Below the pieces are notes generated by a model. The model was given only the letters and a program-made list of their open reading frames with translations, did not search any database and was not told the DNA's origin. The translations under genes were made by a program, and so were the position numbers. This document shows positions 32,452-40,974 of a stretch of DNA of 64,000 nucleotides, one piece after another. Each line of letters starts with the position of its first letter. Positions within the stretch are counted from its first letter, which is position 1. Source of the DNA: an uncultured Oscillospiraceae bacterium (GTDB lineage: Bacteria > Bacillota > Clostridia > Oscillospirales > Oscillospiraceae); assembly GCA_910588975.1 (NCBI GenBank), contig CAJUSE010000004.1, forward strand, positions 1 to 64,000, in the 5' to 3' direction.

Positions 32452-33245
32452 TAGAGGTCAAAGACCTGTGCTTTTCCTACCGCAGCCGGGAGGTACTCAA
32501 GGGGGTCTCCTTCCAGGCAAGGGAGGGTACGGTCAGCTTCGTGCTGGGGGCCAACGGAGCGGGCAAGACCACCCTGTTCCGCTGCCTGCTGGGCCTCTAC
32601 AGGCCCAGCGCCGGGGCCGTGCTGCTGGATGGAGAGGACCTGACCAGGCTGCCGCCCCCCCAGCTGGCCAAACGGCTGGCCTATATTCCCCAGAGCCATG
32701 CCCCCGTTTTTGATTTCACCGTGCTGGACATGGTGCTCATGGGCACCAACCACGACCTTGGGACCTTTCGGTCCCCGGGGGCGGAGGAGCGCCGCCGGGC
32801 CATGTCCGCTCTGGAGCGGGTAGGGGCCCAGGAGCTGACCCACCGGGTGTTCCGCCGGCTCAGCGGGGGGGAGCAGCAGCTGGTCCTCATTGCCCGGGCC
32901 CTGGCCCAGGGCTCCCGGGTGCTGGTTATGGACGAACCCACTGCCAATCTGGATTACGGCAATCAGCTTCTGGTGCTGGAGTGCGTCTGCCGGCTGGCAG
33001 AGGAGGGCTACACCGTCCTTATCTCCTCCCACGACCCCCAGCACGCCCTGTGGTATGCCCACCGGGTGCTGGCGCTGGACGGGGGCGTGGTGGTGGCCGA
33101 CGGTCCCGCCGGGGAGGTGCTGGACGGCCCGCTGCTCCAACAGCTCTATGGCGTGGAGGCAGAGTTTGCGCAGGCGAGCTGCGGCCGGGTCATTGTCCCC
33201 AGGCAAATCAAAACGCACAAGGTGTATAAGGAGGAAATGGAATGA
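32448..33245 (+). CDS. ABC transporter ATP-binding protein (FecE/MolC-like)
   Basis: 265 residues: Walker A GANGAGKTT at about 34-42, Q loop YIPQSH, signature LSGGEQQLVLIARAL, Walker B RVLVMDEPTANLD and switch His in ISSHDP. Energises the FecCD permease. Overlaps both neighbours by ATGA. Confidence 0.94.
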   Translation: MIEVKDLCFSYRSREVLKGVSFQAREGTVSFVLGANGAGKTTLFRCLLGLYRPSAGAVLLDGEDLTRLPPPQLAKRLAYIPQSHAPVFDFTVLDMVLMGTNHDLGTFRSPGAEERRRAMSALERVGAQELTHRVFRRLSGGEQQLVLIARALAQGSRVLVMDEPTANLDYGNQLLVLECVCRLAEEGYTVLISSHDPQHALWYAHRVLALDGGVVVADGPAGEVLDGPLLQQLYGVEAEFAQASCGRVIVPRQIKTHKVYKEEME

Positions 33246-34342
33246 AAAGAACGGTCTCTATGCTTCTGGCCCTGACCTTGGGCCTCACCCTGGTGGGCTG
33301 CAGCGGCCAGAGGGGGGAGAAAAACCCGGATCCCGAGGTCAGCACCCCTGTTGAGGAGAGCCAGACCACCGAGCCCCGGAGCTTTACCGACTCCCTGGGC
33401 CGGACGGTGGAGCTGCCCGCCCAGATCGACCACATCGCCGTCAGCGCCGCCATGGCCCAGCGGGTGGTGGCCCCCCTGGCCGCTGATAAGATGATCGGGC
33501 GCTCCGGGGAGTTCACCGAGGCGGAAAGGGAGTATTACACCGACGCCTATGCCGAGCTACCCGTGGTGGGCGAGTTCTACGGCAAGGAGACCGGGGATCT
33601 GGAGGTGCTGCTCTCCTCCGGCGCCCAGGTGGTCATCGACGTAGGTACGCCTAAGGACGGTCTGGCCGAGGACCTGGACGCCCTCACCCGGCAGACGGGC
33701 ATCCCCTTCGTCCACATTTCCTTCTACGCCGATGCCATGGATGAGGTATATATCAAGCTGGGCGAGCTGCTGAACATGCCCGATGAAGCCGAGAAGCTGG
33801 CGGCCTACTGCCGGGAGACCTATGATATGGTCCAGGCCATCGCCGACAAGGCCGAGAAGGCCAACATCCTCTATGTGGTGGGGGATAAGGGGCTCAATGT
33901 CATCGCCAGGGGCAGCTACCACGCCGGGGTCATCGACATGCTGACCAACAACCTGGCCGTGGTGGATAACCCCGTCTCCAAGGGCTTTGGCAACGAGGTG
34001 GACATGGAGCAGATCCTGCTCTGGGACCCGGATATCATCTTCTTCTCTCCTGAGAGCATCTATGATACCGTGGCCGATGATCCCCTCTATCAGCAGGTCA
34101 CCGCCATCAGGAACGGGGCCTACTATAAGGTCCCCCTTGGCCCGGACAACTGGATGGGCTTTCCCCCTTCGGTCCAGCAGCTGCTGGGTATGCAGTGGAT
34201 GGCCAAGGTCCTCTATCCCGACCTGGCCGACTACGACCTCTACGAGCGGGTAAATGAGTTCTACACCCTGTTCTACCATAAGCCCCTGTCCCAGGAGGAA
34301 TTCGATAAGCTGGTCGCCGGCTCTCTGAGCCCGAAAGCCTGA
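33242..34342 (+). CDS. Metal/cofactor-binding lipoprotein of the ABC importer
   Basis: 366 residues: signal peptide with lipobox LVGC (Cys20), short linker, and a TroA/BtuF-type binding fold opening SFTDSLGRTVELPAQIDHIAV, with a helical backbone and GFPPSVQQLLGMQWMAKVLYPDLAD near the end. It captures the substrate for the permease. Ligand not readable from sequence; molybdate/tungstate is inferred from the shared leader RNA and AOR operon. Confidence 0.9.
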   Translation: MKRTVSMLLALTLGLTLVGCSGQRGEKNPDPEVSTPVEESQTTEPRSFTDSLGRTVELPAQIDHIAVSAAMAQRVVAPLAADKMIGRSGEFTEAEREYYTDAYAELPVVGEFYGKETGDLEVLLSSGAQVVIDVGTPKDGLAEDLDALTRQTGIPFVHISFYADAMDEVYIKLGELLNMPDEAEKLAAYCRETYDMVQAIADKAEKANILYVVGDKGLNVIARGSYHAGVIDMLTNNLAVVDNPVSKGFGNEVDMEQILLWDPDIIFFSPESIYDTVADDPLYQQVTAIRNGAYYKVPLGPDNWMGFPPSVQQLLGMQWMAKVLYPDLADYDLYERVNEFYTLFYHKPLSQEEFDKLVAGSLSPKA

Positions 34343-34355
34343 TACAAACAAGAAA

Positions 34356-34392
34356 AAAGGGCCGCCGTTTTACATGAAAACGGCGGCCCTTT
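34356..34392. terminator. Bidirectional terminator after the importer operon
   Basis: Perfect 16-bp stem (34356-34371 / 34377-34392), A-rich left flank, T-ending right side; also positioned for the convergent SLH gene. Confidence 0.88.
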
Positions 34393-34409
34393 GTATTGGA
34401 AAATGGGGC

Positions 34410-37400
34410 TTACTTCTGCTCTGCGGTCAAAAGATACCGCTGGAGGATGGCGGCAAACTGGGCCCGGGTGGCGCTGCCGACCGGGTCCAGCAGTCCGGCG
34501 GAGGTGCCGGTGATGATCCCCCGCTCCACCGCCCAGCCGAAGGACGCCCGGGCGTAGCCAGCCACACTGTCCCGGTCCGGGAAGGACTGCAGTCCGCTTT
34601 CGCTGCCGGCGTGGCCGTCAAAGCGGCAAAGGAGGGTCACAAGCTGTTCCCGGGTGAGCACCCCCAGCGGGGCGGTGCCGTCAGAGATGCCCCGCTCCAT
34701 GGCCCACTGGCGGGCGTCCTCCATATGGGCGGGGCTTTCCCCGGCAAGCCGGGCCAGTACCATCCAGGCTTGCTGCCGGGTGATGAGCCCCTGGGGCTGG
34801 AACTGGGCGGAGCCCGTCCCGTTCATCAGCCCCTTTTCGTGGACGAAGGCCACGGCGCTATGGTACCATGCCGTCTCGTCCACATCGTCGTAGGGGAGGG
34901 CGGGAAGGTCATCAAATACCAGCCCGGAAATGGCCACAGGGCTGAGCAAGGGGCCGTTGTTGAACACCACGCCGCCCTCGGCAGCCCGGTTCAGCACCGG
35001 GTGGGAAAGGGCAAAGGTCATGCCCCGGATCTCGGTGGCCGAGCCCACCAGAAGGTACTGCTCGTTCTCCTTGCCGGATTTTGCCCCCTTGATGCCGTTG
35101 TATACCGGGTCATTCCAGGTCACATCCACGCCGTACCAGTTTCCGTCCACCTGCACCGAATTCCACATGTGGTAGGTGCCGCTGCTCTGGTCGGTGGGCT
35201 TTGCATAGCCCGTCTCCAGTACGCAGGGGATGCCCAGCTGGTCGCAGAGGACCTTGAAGGCCCGGGAGTAGCCGTCGCATACCGGCCCGTTGTTCCCCGT
35301 CCTGCCCTCCAGGGCGCTGAGACACTCGTGGGGCTCATTGCCGATGGTGGTCAGGTCCGGGGTAGTGTTGTACTCGTTGCTCTCGGTCAAAATGCGGTTC
35401 AGGGTCTTGAGCTTTTCCACGGTCGTGCCCTCGCCCACCTCGGACAAGATCCGCTTCACCGCCGTATCCCGGCGGGCAATACCCGCCGCCACGGCACCGT
35501 TGGCCGTCCAGTCGGGGGAGCACATGGTAAAGCCGTTGTTGTCCACAAGGGTCAGAAAGAAGTAGGCCGTCGGGGTGCCGCCGGGCTCCTGGGCGGTGAG
35601 TATGCGCAGCTTGCACTTTCCGCTGAGCCAAAAGACCTCCGGGTGGTCCATGTCGAAGGCCTGAAAGACGGTGCCGATGTAGCTGCTGGCCTCCTTCTTC
35701 TTTTCCTCGTAATTCTCATCCTTGAGGAGCTTGGTCACGAAGACCCCGTTGAAGGTGTCGGTCCTGACCATATCCCCCAGCCGGAGGGCACCGTAGTTGA
35801 TGGCCTTGTCCGCCTTGGAGACATCCACTGTGAAGTAGGAGCCGTCTGTAAAGACCATGCTGGGCAGGCCGCCGTTTTCCACGCTGGTGCCGTTTGCATA
35901 GGGGGAGAGGAGGGAGAACGCCACGGTCTCCGCCTGTCCCACCTCATAGCCGTGGCCCTCCCCCGGAGAGACCCGGGTGGAGAGACGGAAGTTGCTGTCC
36001 TCCTGCAGGAAATCTGCGAAGCTGTCACTCCCGCCGGAGTGGGAGCTGCCGGAGCCGGACACCAGAAGCTGATACAGGTCCTGGGCGTACTCGGGCAGCT
36101 GGACCCGATCGACCCAGTCCTGGCGGGGCTCCTCACCCACAATGTCCTGAATGGGGGAGGTGACCTCCCCCTCCGGAGGTGTCACCACCTCCGGGAAAGG
36201 CCTTTCGGTCACCGTGGGCCGGGGAGTGGAGGAGGAGCCTCCTCCGCTGCTGGGCCGGGAGGGAGAGGGATTGGGCTCCAGAGTGGGCTCCGGGCTGGAG
36301 TCAGGGTCCGGAAGAATGGGATCCGGGTCGGGGTCAGGGGCCGGAGTGGGGTCCTGAGTCGGGATGGGGTCAGGATCGGGGTCGGGGGAGGGCACAGGGT
36401 CCACATCCTCGAATTCAAGGCCGGTGGCAGAGAAGGTGATGGAATGATCGCCAATGACCGCCCCCGTGTCGTCCACGATCTCTGCCGCAAAAACGGCGGG
36501 GTCAAGATTGATATAGACCTCCCCCGTTGTGGCTCTGCTGGTGTAGGTGCTGACTTTTTCAAGGGTCAGCTCCACGCTCATGGCGTCGGCGGCACAGGAA
36601 ACGCTGGCAATGTCCACAAGATTGGGATAGCCCGAGCTGTAATTTTCCACTTTACTGGCCTCAGCGGGGGCAAAGGGAATGTTGCTGGAAGTGATGGTCA
36701 GCGTGCCGGTGCCGCTGGACAGGTCCAGAGGAGTGCCCACGGCGTCCGTCACCAGGCTGGTAGTGCCGTAGGCCACCAGTTTGGCGTTTAAGGCGCCAAA
36801 ATCGCTGGGGGATCTTCCCTCCCAGCTGCTGCTTTTCGAATAGGGATAGCGGAGCTTTGTCAGCTCGGGGCAGTTGGCGAAGGTGTTGTTTGAATAGCCG
36901 TCGCAAGAGCCCTGAAAGGTGACCTCTGTCAGCACGGCGCAACCGTCAAAGGACCAGTCGCTCAGGAAGTTCAAGCTGCCAGGGAAGACCACGGTCGTCA
37001 AGGCAATGCAATCCTTAAAGGCCAGCTGGCCGATCGCACTTACACCATTCTCAAGGGTCAGGTCGGTGAGGCTGGTACAACCCCGGAAGGCCTGCTCACC
37101 AATGGTAGGACAACCCTGGACCGTCACGGTTTTCAGTGCGGTGCAGCCCTGAAATGCGTTCTCGTTGATTATTGTCACAGTGCTCGGGATGGTGACCTCG
37201 GTCAGATTTTTGCAATTGTAAAAGGCGGCGCCGCCAATATAAGTCAAATTGGAGGGAAATGTGATTTCGGTCAGACCACTGCCATCGAAGGCTTGACGAT
37301 TGAGGTCAGTTAGGCTTTCGGGAAGGGTAATGGAGGTCAGGCTGCTGCAATTCATGAAAGCCATTTGGTCGATGTAGGTAAGCCCTTCAGGGAGGGAAAT

Positions 37401-37793
37401 GGAAGTCAGATTGCTACAGTTTTTGAAAGCCTGGGAGCCGATCTTGGTCAGCCCCTCGGGAAGGGAAACATCGGTCAGATTGGGGCAGGCCATAAAGGTT
37501 TGCTCACCGATGGCGGTGCAGCCTGTGATGACCACCGACTGTATTTTGTCCGCATGATCACTCCAGGGTGGGAGAGCACCAGAAGTATAGTTCGGTAGTG
37601 CATTATTATTGCCGGTAATGGTAAGCACGCCATCCTTGGCCAGCGCCCAAGTGCCATAGGAGGATATGTTCCCCTCCCCCCATAATCCCGCCGGGTCCAC
37701 TGCTGCGGCGGGGACTGTCAGGGTAAACAGCATGGCAAAAGCCAGGGTCAGCGACAGCAGCCGACTCGGCTTTTCGTTTCTCTGCTTCTTCAT
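34410..37793 (-). CDS. SLH-anchored surface protein with BspA-type LRR and transglutaminase-like domain
   Basis: 1127 residues. Signal peptide (1-31); LRR_5/BspA repeats (about 85-330, recurring LPEGLT-x-I-x-A-F-x-NC-x-LT); Pro/Asp-rich linker (about 465-530); a transglutaminase-core domain (about 800-900) with a plausible catalytic triad Cys839 (GPVCDGYSRAF), His875 (YHMWNSV) and Asp890 (YGVDVTW); three SLH domains (about 958-1122). Probably held in the wall by pyruvylated polymer. The papain-like domain could be a protease or crosslinker. ATG at 37793 follows GGAGGAAA. Confidence 0.88.
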   Translation of the reverse strand: MKKQRNEKPSRLLSLTLAFAMLFTLTVPAAAVDPAGLWGEGNISSYGTWALAKDGVLTITGNNNALPNYTSGALPPWSDHADKIQSVVITGCTAIGEQTFMACPNLTDVSLPEGLTKIGSQAFKNCSNLTSISLPEGLTYIDQMAFMNCSSLTSITLPESLTDLNRQAFDGSGLTEITFPSNLTYIGGAAFYNCKNLTEVTIPSTVTIINENAFQGCTALKTVTVQGCPTIGEQAFRGCTSLTDLTLENGVSAIGQLAFKDCIALTTVVFPGSLNFLSDWSFDGCAVLTEVTFQGSCDGYSNNTFANCPELTKLRYPYSKSSSWEGRSPSDFGALNAKLVAYGTTSLVTDAVGTPLDLSSGTGTLTITSSNIPFAPAEASKVENYSSGYPNLVDIASVSCAADAMSVELTLEKVSTYTSRATTGEVYINLDPAVFAAEIVDDTGAVIGDHSITFSATGLEFEDVDPVPSPDPDPDPIPTQDPTPAPDPDPDPILPDPDSSPEPTLEPNPSPSRPSSGGGSSSTPRPTVTERPFPEVVTPPEGEVTSPIQDIVGEEPRQDWVDRVQLPEYAQDLYQLLVSGSGSSHSGGSDSFADFLQEDSNFRLSTRVSPGEGHGYEVGQAETVAFSLLSPYANGTSVENGGLPSMVFTDGSYFTVDVSKADKAINYGALRLGDMVRTDTFNGVFVTKLLKDENYEEKKKEASSYIGTVFQAFDMDHPEVFWLSGKCKLRILTAQEPGGTPTAYFFLTLVDNNGFTMCSPDWTANGAVAAGIARRDTAVKRILSEVGEGTTVEKLKTLNRILTESNEYNTTPDLTTIGNEPHECLSALEGRTGNNGPVCDGYSRAFKVLCDQLGIPCVLETGYAKPTDQSSGTYHMWNSVQVDGNWYGVDVTWNDPVYNGIKGAKSGKENEQYLLVGSATEIRGMTFALSHPVLNRAAEGGVVFNNGPLLSPVAISGLVFDDLPALPYDDVDETAWYHSAVAFVHEKGLMNGTGSAQFQPQGLITRQQAWMVLARLAGESPAHMEDARQWAMERGISDGTAPLGVLTREQLVTLLCRFDGHAGSESGLQSFPDRDSVAGYARASFGWAVERGIITGTSAGLLDPVGSATRAQFAAILQRYLLTAEQK

Positions 37794-37996
37794 GGATATT
37801 TCCTCCTGTCGACCGCCTGCGGGAGAGTGGCATTTTTATGGCGGCTCTTTCTCAAAAAAGAATACCATAATTTGTGGATAGTTGCAACTTGTTTTCGCTC
37901 CGCTGGCCTGCTTTTCTGCCCCGTTTCCCTGCTGTTTCGCCCAGGGAAGCCTTGCTGTGGGGCAGCCCCTTTTGCACAGTCCAGCCCGAAAAGGAC

Positions 37997-38032
37997 AAAG
38001 CCTGCGCATAACATCTGTTATACGCAGGCTTT
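37997..38032 (-). terminator. Terminator after tRNA-Ala
   Basis: Stem of 15 pairs with one internal mismatch (37997-38012 / 38017-38032), read on the minus strand after the tRNA. Confidence 0.7.
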
Positions 38033-38041
38033 GGATGCCGC

Positions 38042-38118
38042 TGGTGGACCCGAAGGGGATCGAACCCTCGACCTCACGGATGCGAACCGTGCGCTCATCC
38101 CAGCTGAGCTACGGGCCC
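38042..38118 (-). tRNA. tRNA-Ala (CGC)
   Basis: 77 nt with encoded CCA. Acceptor GGGCCCG / CGGGTCC contains the G3:U70 wobble that marks alanine tRNAs; anticodon loop TTCGCAT gives CGC. Confidence 0.95.
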
Positions 38119-38293
38119 AAATGATGATGTTTTCCATCCAACAAAGGTGGAATTTCCACCTTTGTTCCGGGCAAACCCCGGGGATACTAGGGGGCTGGAA
38201 AACGTTGCCCAAACATTATAGCAAGGTTTTGCGGGAGTGTAAACCCCTTTTTGAAAAAAGTGCGGCAGGGGAGGAGAAAATGCGGTTCTATGC

Positions 38294-38322
38294 TTGATAA
38301 TTTTCAAAAAATAATGTATGAT
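38294..38322 (+). promoter_or_regulatory. Promoter of the SRP RNA gene
   Basis: TTGATA (38294-38299), 17 bp, TATGAT (38317-38322). Confidence 0.7.
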
Positions 38323-38353
38323 ACTACTATCTGCCTGTCTCAGTCCGCAATAT

Positions 38354-38650
38354 GCCGGCCTGAGGCAAGGCCACGCTAACCGGGGAGATAGCGGTGCCCT
38401 GTACCTGCAATCCGCTACAGCAGGGGTGAATTCCGGCCCCCGGGTTCATATTGTGCCGTCTGACCTGGATAAGCAGCGATGAGGGATCGGGCCTGCGCAA
38501 CGTTCACCCGTGAACCGTGTCAGGCGGGGAACCGAGCAGCACTAAGCGGACATGGACGTGTGCCGCAGGGCTCCCGCTCCTGAGCCGGCTGTCCCGGTAA
38601 CGGGCATAATGTGAATTCAAAGGCCGGTGCGTGGTCTTGCCGCAGGCCGG
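38354..38650 (+). ncRNA. ffs: Signal recognition particle RNA, large (Firmicutes) type
   Basis: The 5' strand from 38354 pairs with the 3' strand ending at 38650 (GCCTG...GGCCACGC with GCGTGG...CAGGC). The helix 8 core GTGTCAGGCGGGGAACCGAG followed by CAGCACTAAGC is present, as is the conserved Alu-domain segment (GAGATAGCGGTGCCCTGTA). About 297 nt. It is directly upstream of dnaX, a common clostridial arrangement. Ends are estimated from pairing. Confidence 0.93.
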
Positions 38651-38711
38651 ATAACGGGGAAGAGGGGCCCACGCCCCCCTTCCTTTTCCTTTCTCTATGG
38701 AGGTTGATCCC

Positions 38712-40505
38712 ATGGCCACCTATCAGGCCCTCTACCGCAAATGGCGCCCCCGCACCTTTGAGGATGTGGTGGGCCAGAGCCATATCACAGACACCCTGGC
38801 CCGGCAGGTCCGGGAGGGGAAGTTGTCCCACGCCTACCTGTTCACCGGCACCCGGGGAACGGGCAAGACCACCTGTGCCAAGATCCTGGCCCGGGCGGTG
38901 AACTGCGAGCACCCGGTCAACGGCAGCCCCTGCAACGAATGTGCCGCCTGCCGTGGCATCGAGAGCGGGGCCGTCATGGACGTGCTGGAGCTGGATGCCG
39001 CCTCCAACAACGGCGTGGACCAGGTCCGTGCCCTTCGGGACGAGGCGGTCTACTCCCCGGCGGCGGTGCGTAAGCGGGTCTACATCATCGATGAGGTCCA
39101 CATGCTCTCCAACGCCGCCTTCAACGCCCTGCTGAAAATTTTGGAGGAGCCCCCCGAGCACCTCATGTTCATCCTGGCCACAACGGAAATTCACAAGGTG
39201 CTGCCCACCATCAAGTCCCGATGCCAGCAGTTTGCCTTCAAACGCATTTCCCCCACCGACATCGCCCAGCGGCTGAAGTATGTGGCAGGGGAGGAGGGCA
39301 TCCCCCTGACAAATGAGGGGGCCGCTTTGCTCTCCCGGCTGGCCGACGGCGGGATGCGGGATGCCATGTCCCTGCTGGACCAGTGTGCCACCGGCCAGGG
39401 AGAGCTGGGGGAGACGGAGATCCTGGCCGCCCTCGGCCTGGCGGGCAATGTGGAGACAGCCGCCCTCATGGCGGACATCGCCGGCCACGATGCCGGCGCA
39501 GCCCTGGAGCGGCTGGACCGGCTCTATGCCGCAGGAAAGGACGTGGGCAGTCTACTCAATGAGCTTTCTGCTCTGACCCGGGACCTGCTCATCCGCAAGA
39601 CCGCCCCCCGTGGGGGTGGCGGGCTGCTCACCGGAGGCTATGATGAGGCCACCCTGCGCAGCCTGTCTGAAAAGCTCAACATCCCCCAGCTGGCCCGGAA
39701 TTTGGGCCTTTTGCAGTCAGTGGGAGCCGATTTGAACCGCAGCGCCAACCGCCGGGTGGATGCCGAGCTGTGCCTGATCCGCCTGTGCGATGAGAGCCTG
39801 GACGACTCCGGCCCCGGCCTTGCCGCCCGACTGGCCCGGCTGGAGGAGCTGGTGGCCCGGGGCGTGCCCGCCGCCCCTGCGCCGCCTGCTGTGAAGGCGG
39901 CGCCGTCCGTGGCAGAGCCTGTTGCCCCGGCAAAAGCGGCCACCGTGACGGACAGCGTTCCCCCGGCGGCGGAGGACTTGCCCCCTTGGGAGGAAAGCCC
40001 TGCCCCGGCAGCTGAAGCTCCCGCAGCGGAGGACCTGCCTCCCTGGGAGGAGGCCCCTGCCCCTGTGGAGCCGGCCTCCGCTCCCCCTGTGCCCCCCGCT
40101 CCGGCGGCACCCAGCGAGGGGGAGGGGAGGGCAGAACGGCCCTCGGCCCCTGTCGTTTCCGCCGCTGCTCCGGCGGATTTCTGGCCCCGGCTGGTGGAGT
40201 CCCTGCGGGGCAAGATCCCCATGGGGGAGTACACCTTCCTCAAGCGGCCTGGCGCCGCCCAGGGGGTGGTGGACGGCGGCGTGCTCACCGTGTGGGTGGA
40301 GAGCGACATGGCCCGCAGTCTGCTGAACAAGCCGGGCATTCTGGCCAATATCGCCAAGGAGGCCAAGGCCCTGCTGGGCGGGGACTACCGGGTGGCCCTC
40401 ACCGTGGGTGTCCCCCCTGCATCCCAGGGCGGGGAGAGCCACGATAAATTGGACGACCTGCTGGCCAACTTGAGCCAGCTGGACAATATGACCATTCAGG
40501 AATAA
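38712..40505 (+). CDS. dnaX: DNA polymerase III subunit gamma/tau
   Basis: 597 residues. AAA+ clamp-loader ATPase: Walker A GTRGTGKTT, zinc-binding Cys cluster (C-x8-CNECAAC), Walker B IIDEVH, SRC motif KSRCQQF. Then a Pro/Ala linker holding two copies of AAEDLPPWEE (about residues 420-450), and a C-terminal tau-like domain. Start at 38712 follows GGAGG; an in-frame ATG at 38697 overlaps that site. Followed by ybaB, but the usual recR is absent. Confidence 0.95.
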   Translation: MATYQALYRKWRPRTFEDVVGQSHITDTLARQVREGKLSHAYLFTGTRGTGKTTCAKILARAVNCEHPVNGSPCNECAACRGIESGAVMDVLELDAASNNGVDQVRALRDEAVYSPAAVRKRVYIIDEVHMLSNAAFNALLKILEEPPEHLMFILATTEIHKVLPTIKSRCQQFAFKRISPTDIAQRLKYVAGEEGIPLTNEGAALLSRLADGGMRDAMSLLDQCATGQGELGETEILAALGLAGNVETAALMADIAGHDAGAALERLDRLYAAGKDVGSLLNELSALTRDLLIRKTAPRGGGGLLTGGYDEATLRSLSEKLNIPQLARNLGLLQSVGADLNRSANRRVDAELCLIRLCDESLDDSGPGLAARLARLEELVARGVPAAPAPPAVKAAPSVAEPVAPAKAATVTDSVPPAAEDLPPWEESPAPAAEAPAAEDLPPWEEAPAPVEPASAPPVPPAPAAPSEGEGRAERPSAPVVSAAAPADFWPRLVESLRGKIPMGEYTFLKRPGAAQGVVDGGVLTVWVESDMARSLLNKPGILANIAKEAKALLGGDYRVALTVGVPPASQGGESHDKLDDLLANLSQLDNMTIQE

Positions 40506-40518
40506 GGAGAGGATCACG

Positions 40519-40869
40519 ATGGCAAAGGGATTTAACAGCCGTGGCTTCGGCGGCATGGGCGGCATGGGCGGCGGCATGAACATGAACATGGTGAAGCAGG
40601 TCCAGAAGATGCAGAAGGACATGGAGAAGATGCAGGCCGAGCTGGCCCAAAAGACCTACACCGCCGCTGCCGGCGGCGGAGTGGTCACCGCCAAGGTCAA
40701 CGGCCAGCACCAGCTGATGGAGGTTATCATTGATCCCGAGGCGGTGGACCCTGAGGATGTGGAGATGCTGCAGGATATGGTGGTGGCCGCCGTCAACGAG
40801 GCCATGCGTACCGCCGAGGCCGACATGGCCGCTTCTATGCAGTCCATCACCGGCGGGCTGAGCCTGTAA
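40519..40869 (+). CDS. ybaB: YbaB/EbfC nucleoid-associated protein
   Basis: 116 residues: Gly/Met-rich start, MVKQVQKMQKDMEKMQAEL coiled helix, VTAKVNGQHQLMEVIIDPEAVDPEDVEMLQDMVVAAVNEA. Dimeric DNA-binding protein. 13 bp after dnaX, AAGGAGAGG upstream. Confidence 0.95.
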   Translation: MAKGFNSRGFGGMGGMGGGMNMNMVKQVQKMQKDMEKMQAELAQKTYTAAAGGGVVTAKVNGQHQLMEVIIDPEAVDPEDVEMLQDMVVAAVNEAMRTAEADMAASMQSITGGLSL

Positions 40870-40876
40870 TTGCCCC

Positions 40877-40907
40877 TTGACTTCAAGTGCGCTTGAAGAG
40901 GTAAAGT
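40877..40907 (+). promoter_or_regulatory. MerR-type promoter with 19-bp spacer and internal palindrome
   Basis: TTGACT (40877-40882), 19 bp, TAAAGT (40902-40907). The spacer contains CTTCAAG-TGCG-CTTGAAG (40881-40898). The over-long spacer with a central dyad is the signature of promoters activated by MerR-family regulators, which untwist the DNA. No MerR gene is seen in the window. Confidence 0.7.
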
Positions 40908-40974
40908 AAGCTGGGGCGGTTGAGATGGCCCCGCTGTTTTGCCCCATATTATTTTACATAAGGAGAGAAGCAAC

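Noticed and set aside
34374..36791. 805-codon open frame opposite the SLH/transglutaminase gene
   Set aside because: Low-complexity antisense shadow caused by high GC; no recognisable domain.
38697..38711. Alternative dnaX start at 38697
   Set aside because: That ATG overlaps the GGAGG which is well spaced for ATG 38712, where homologues begin (MATYQALYRKWRP).
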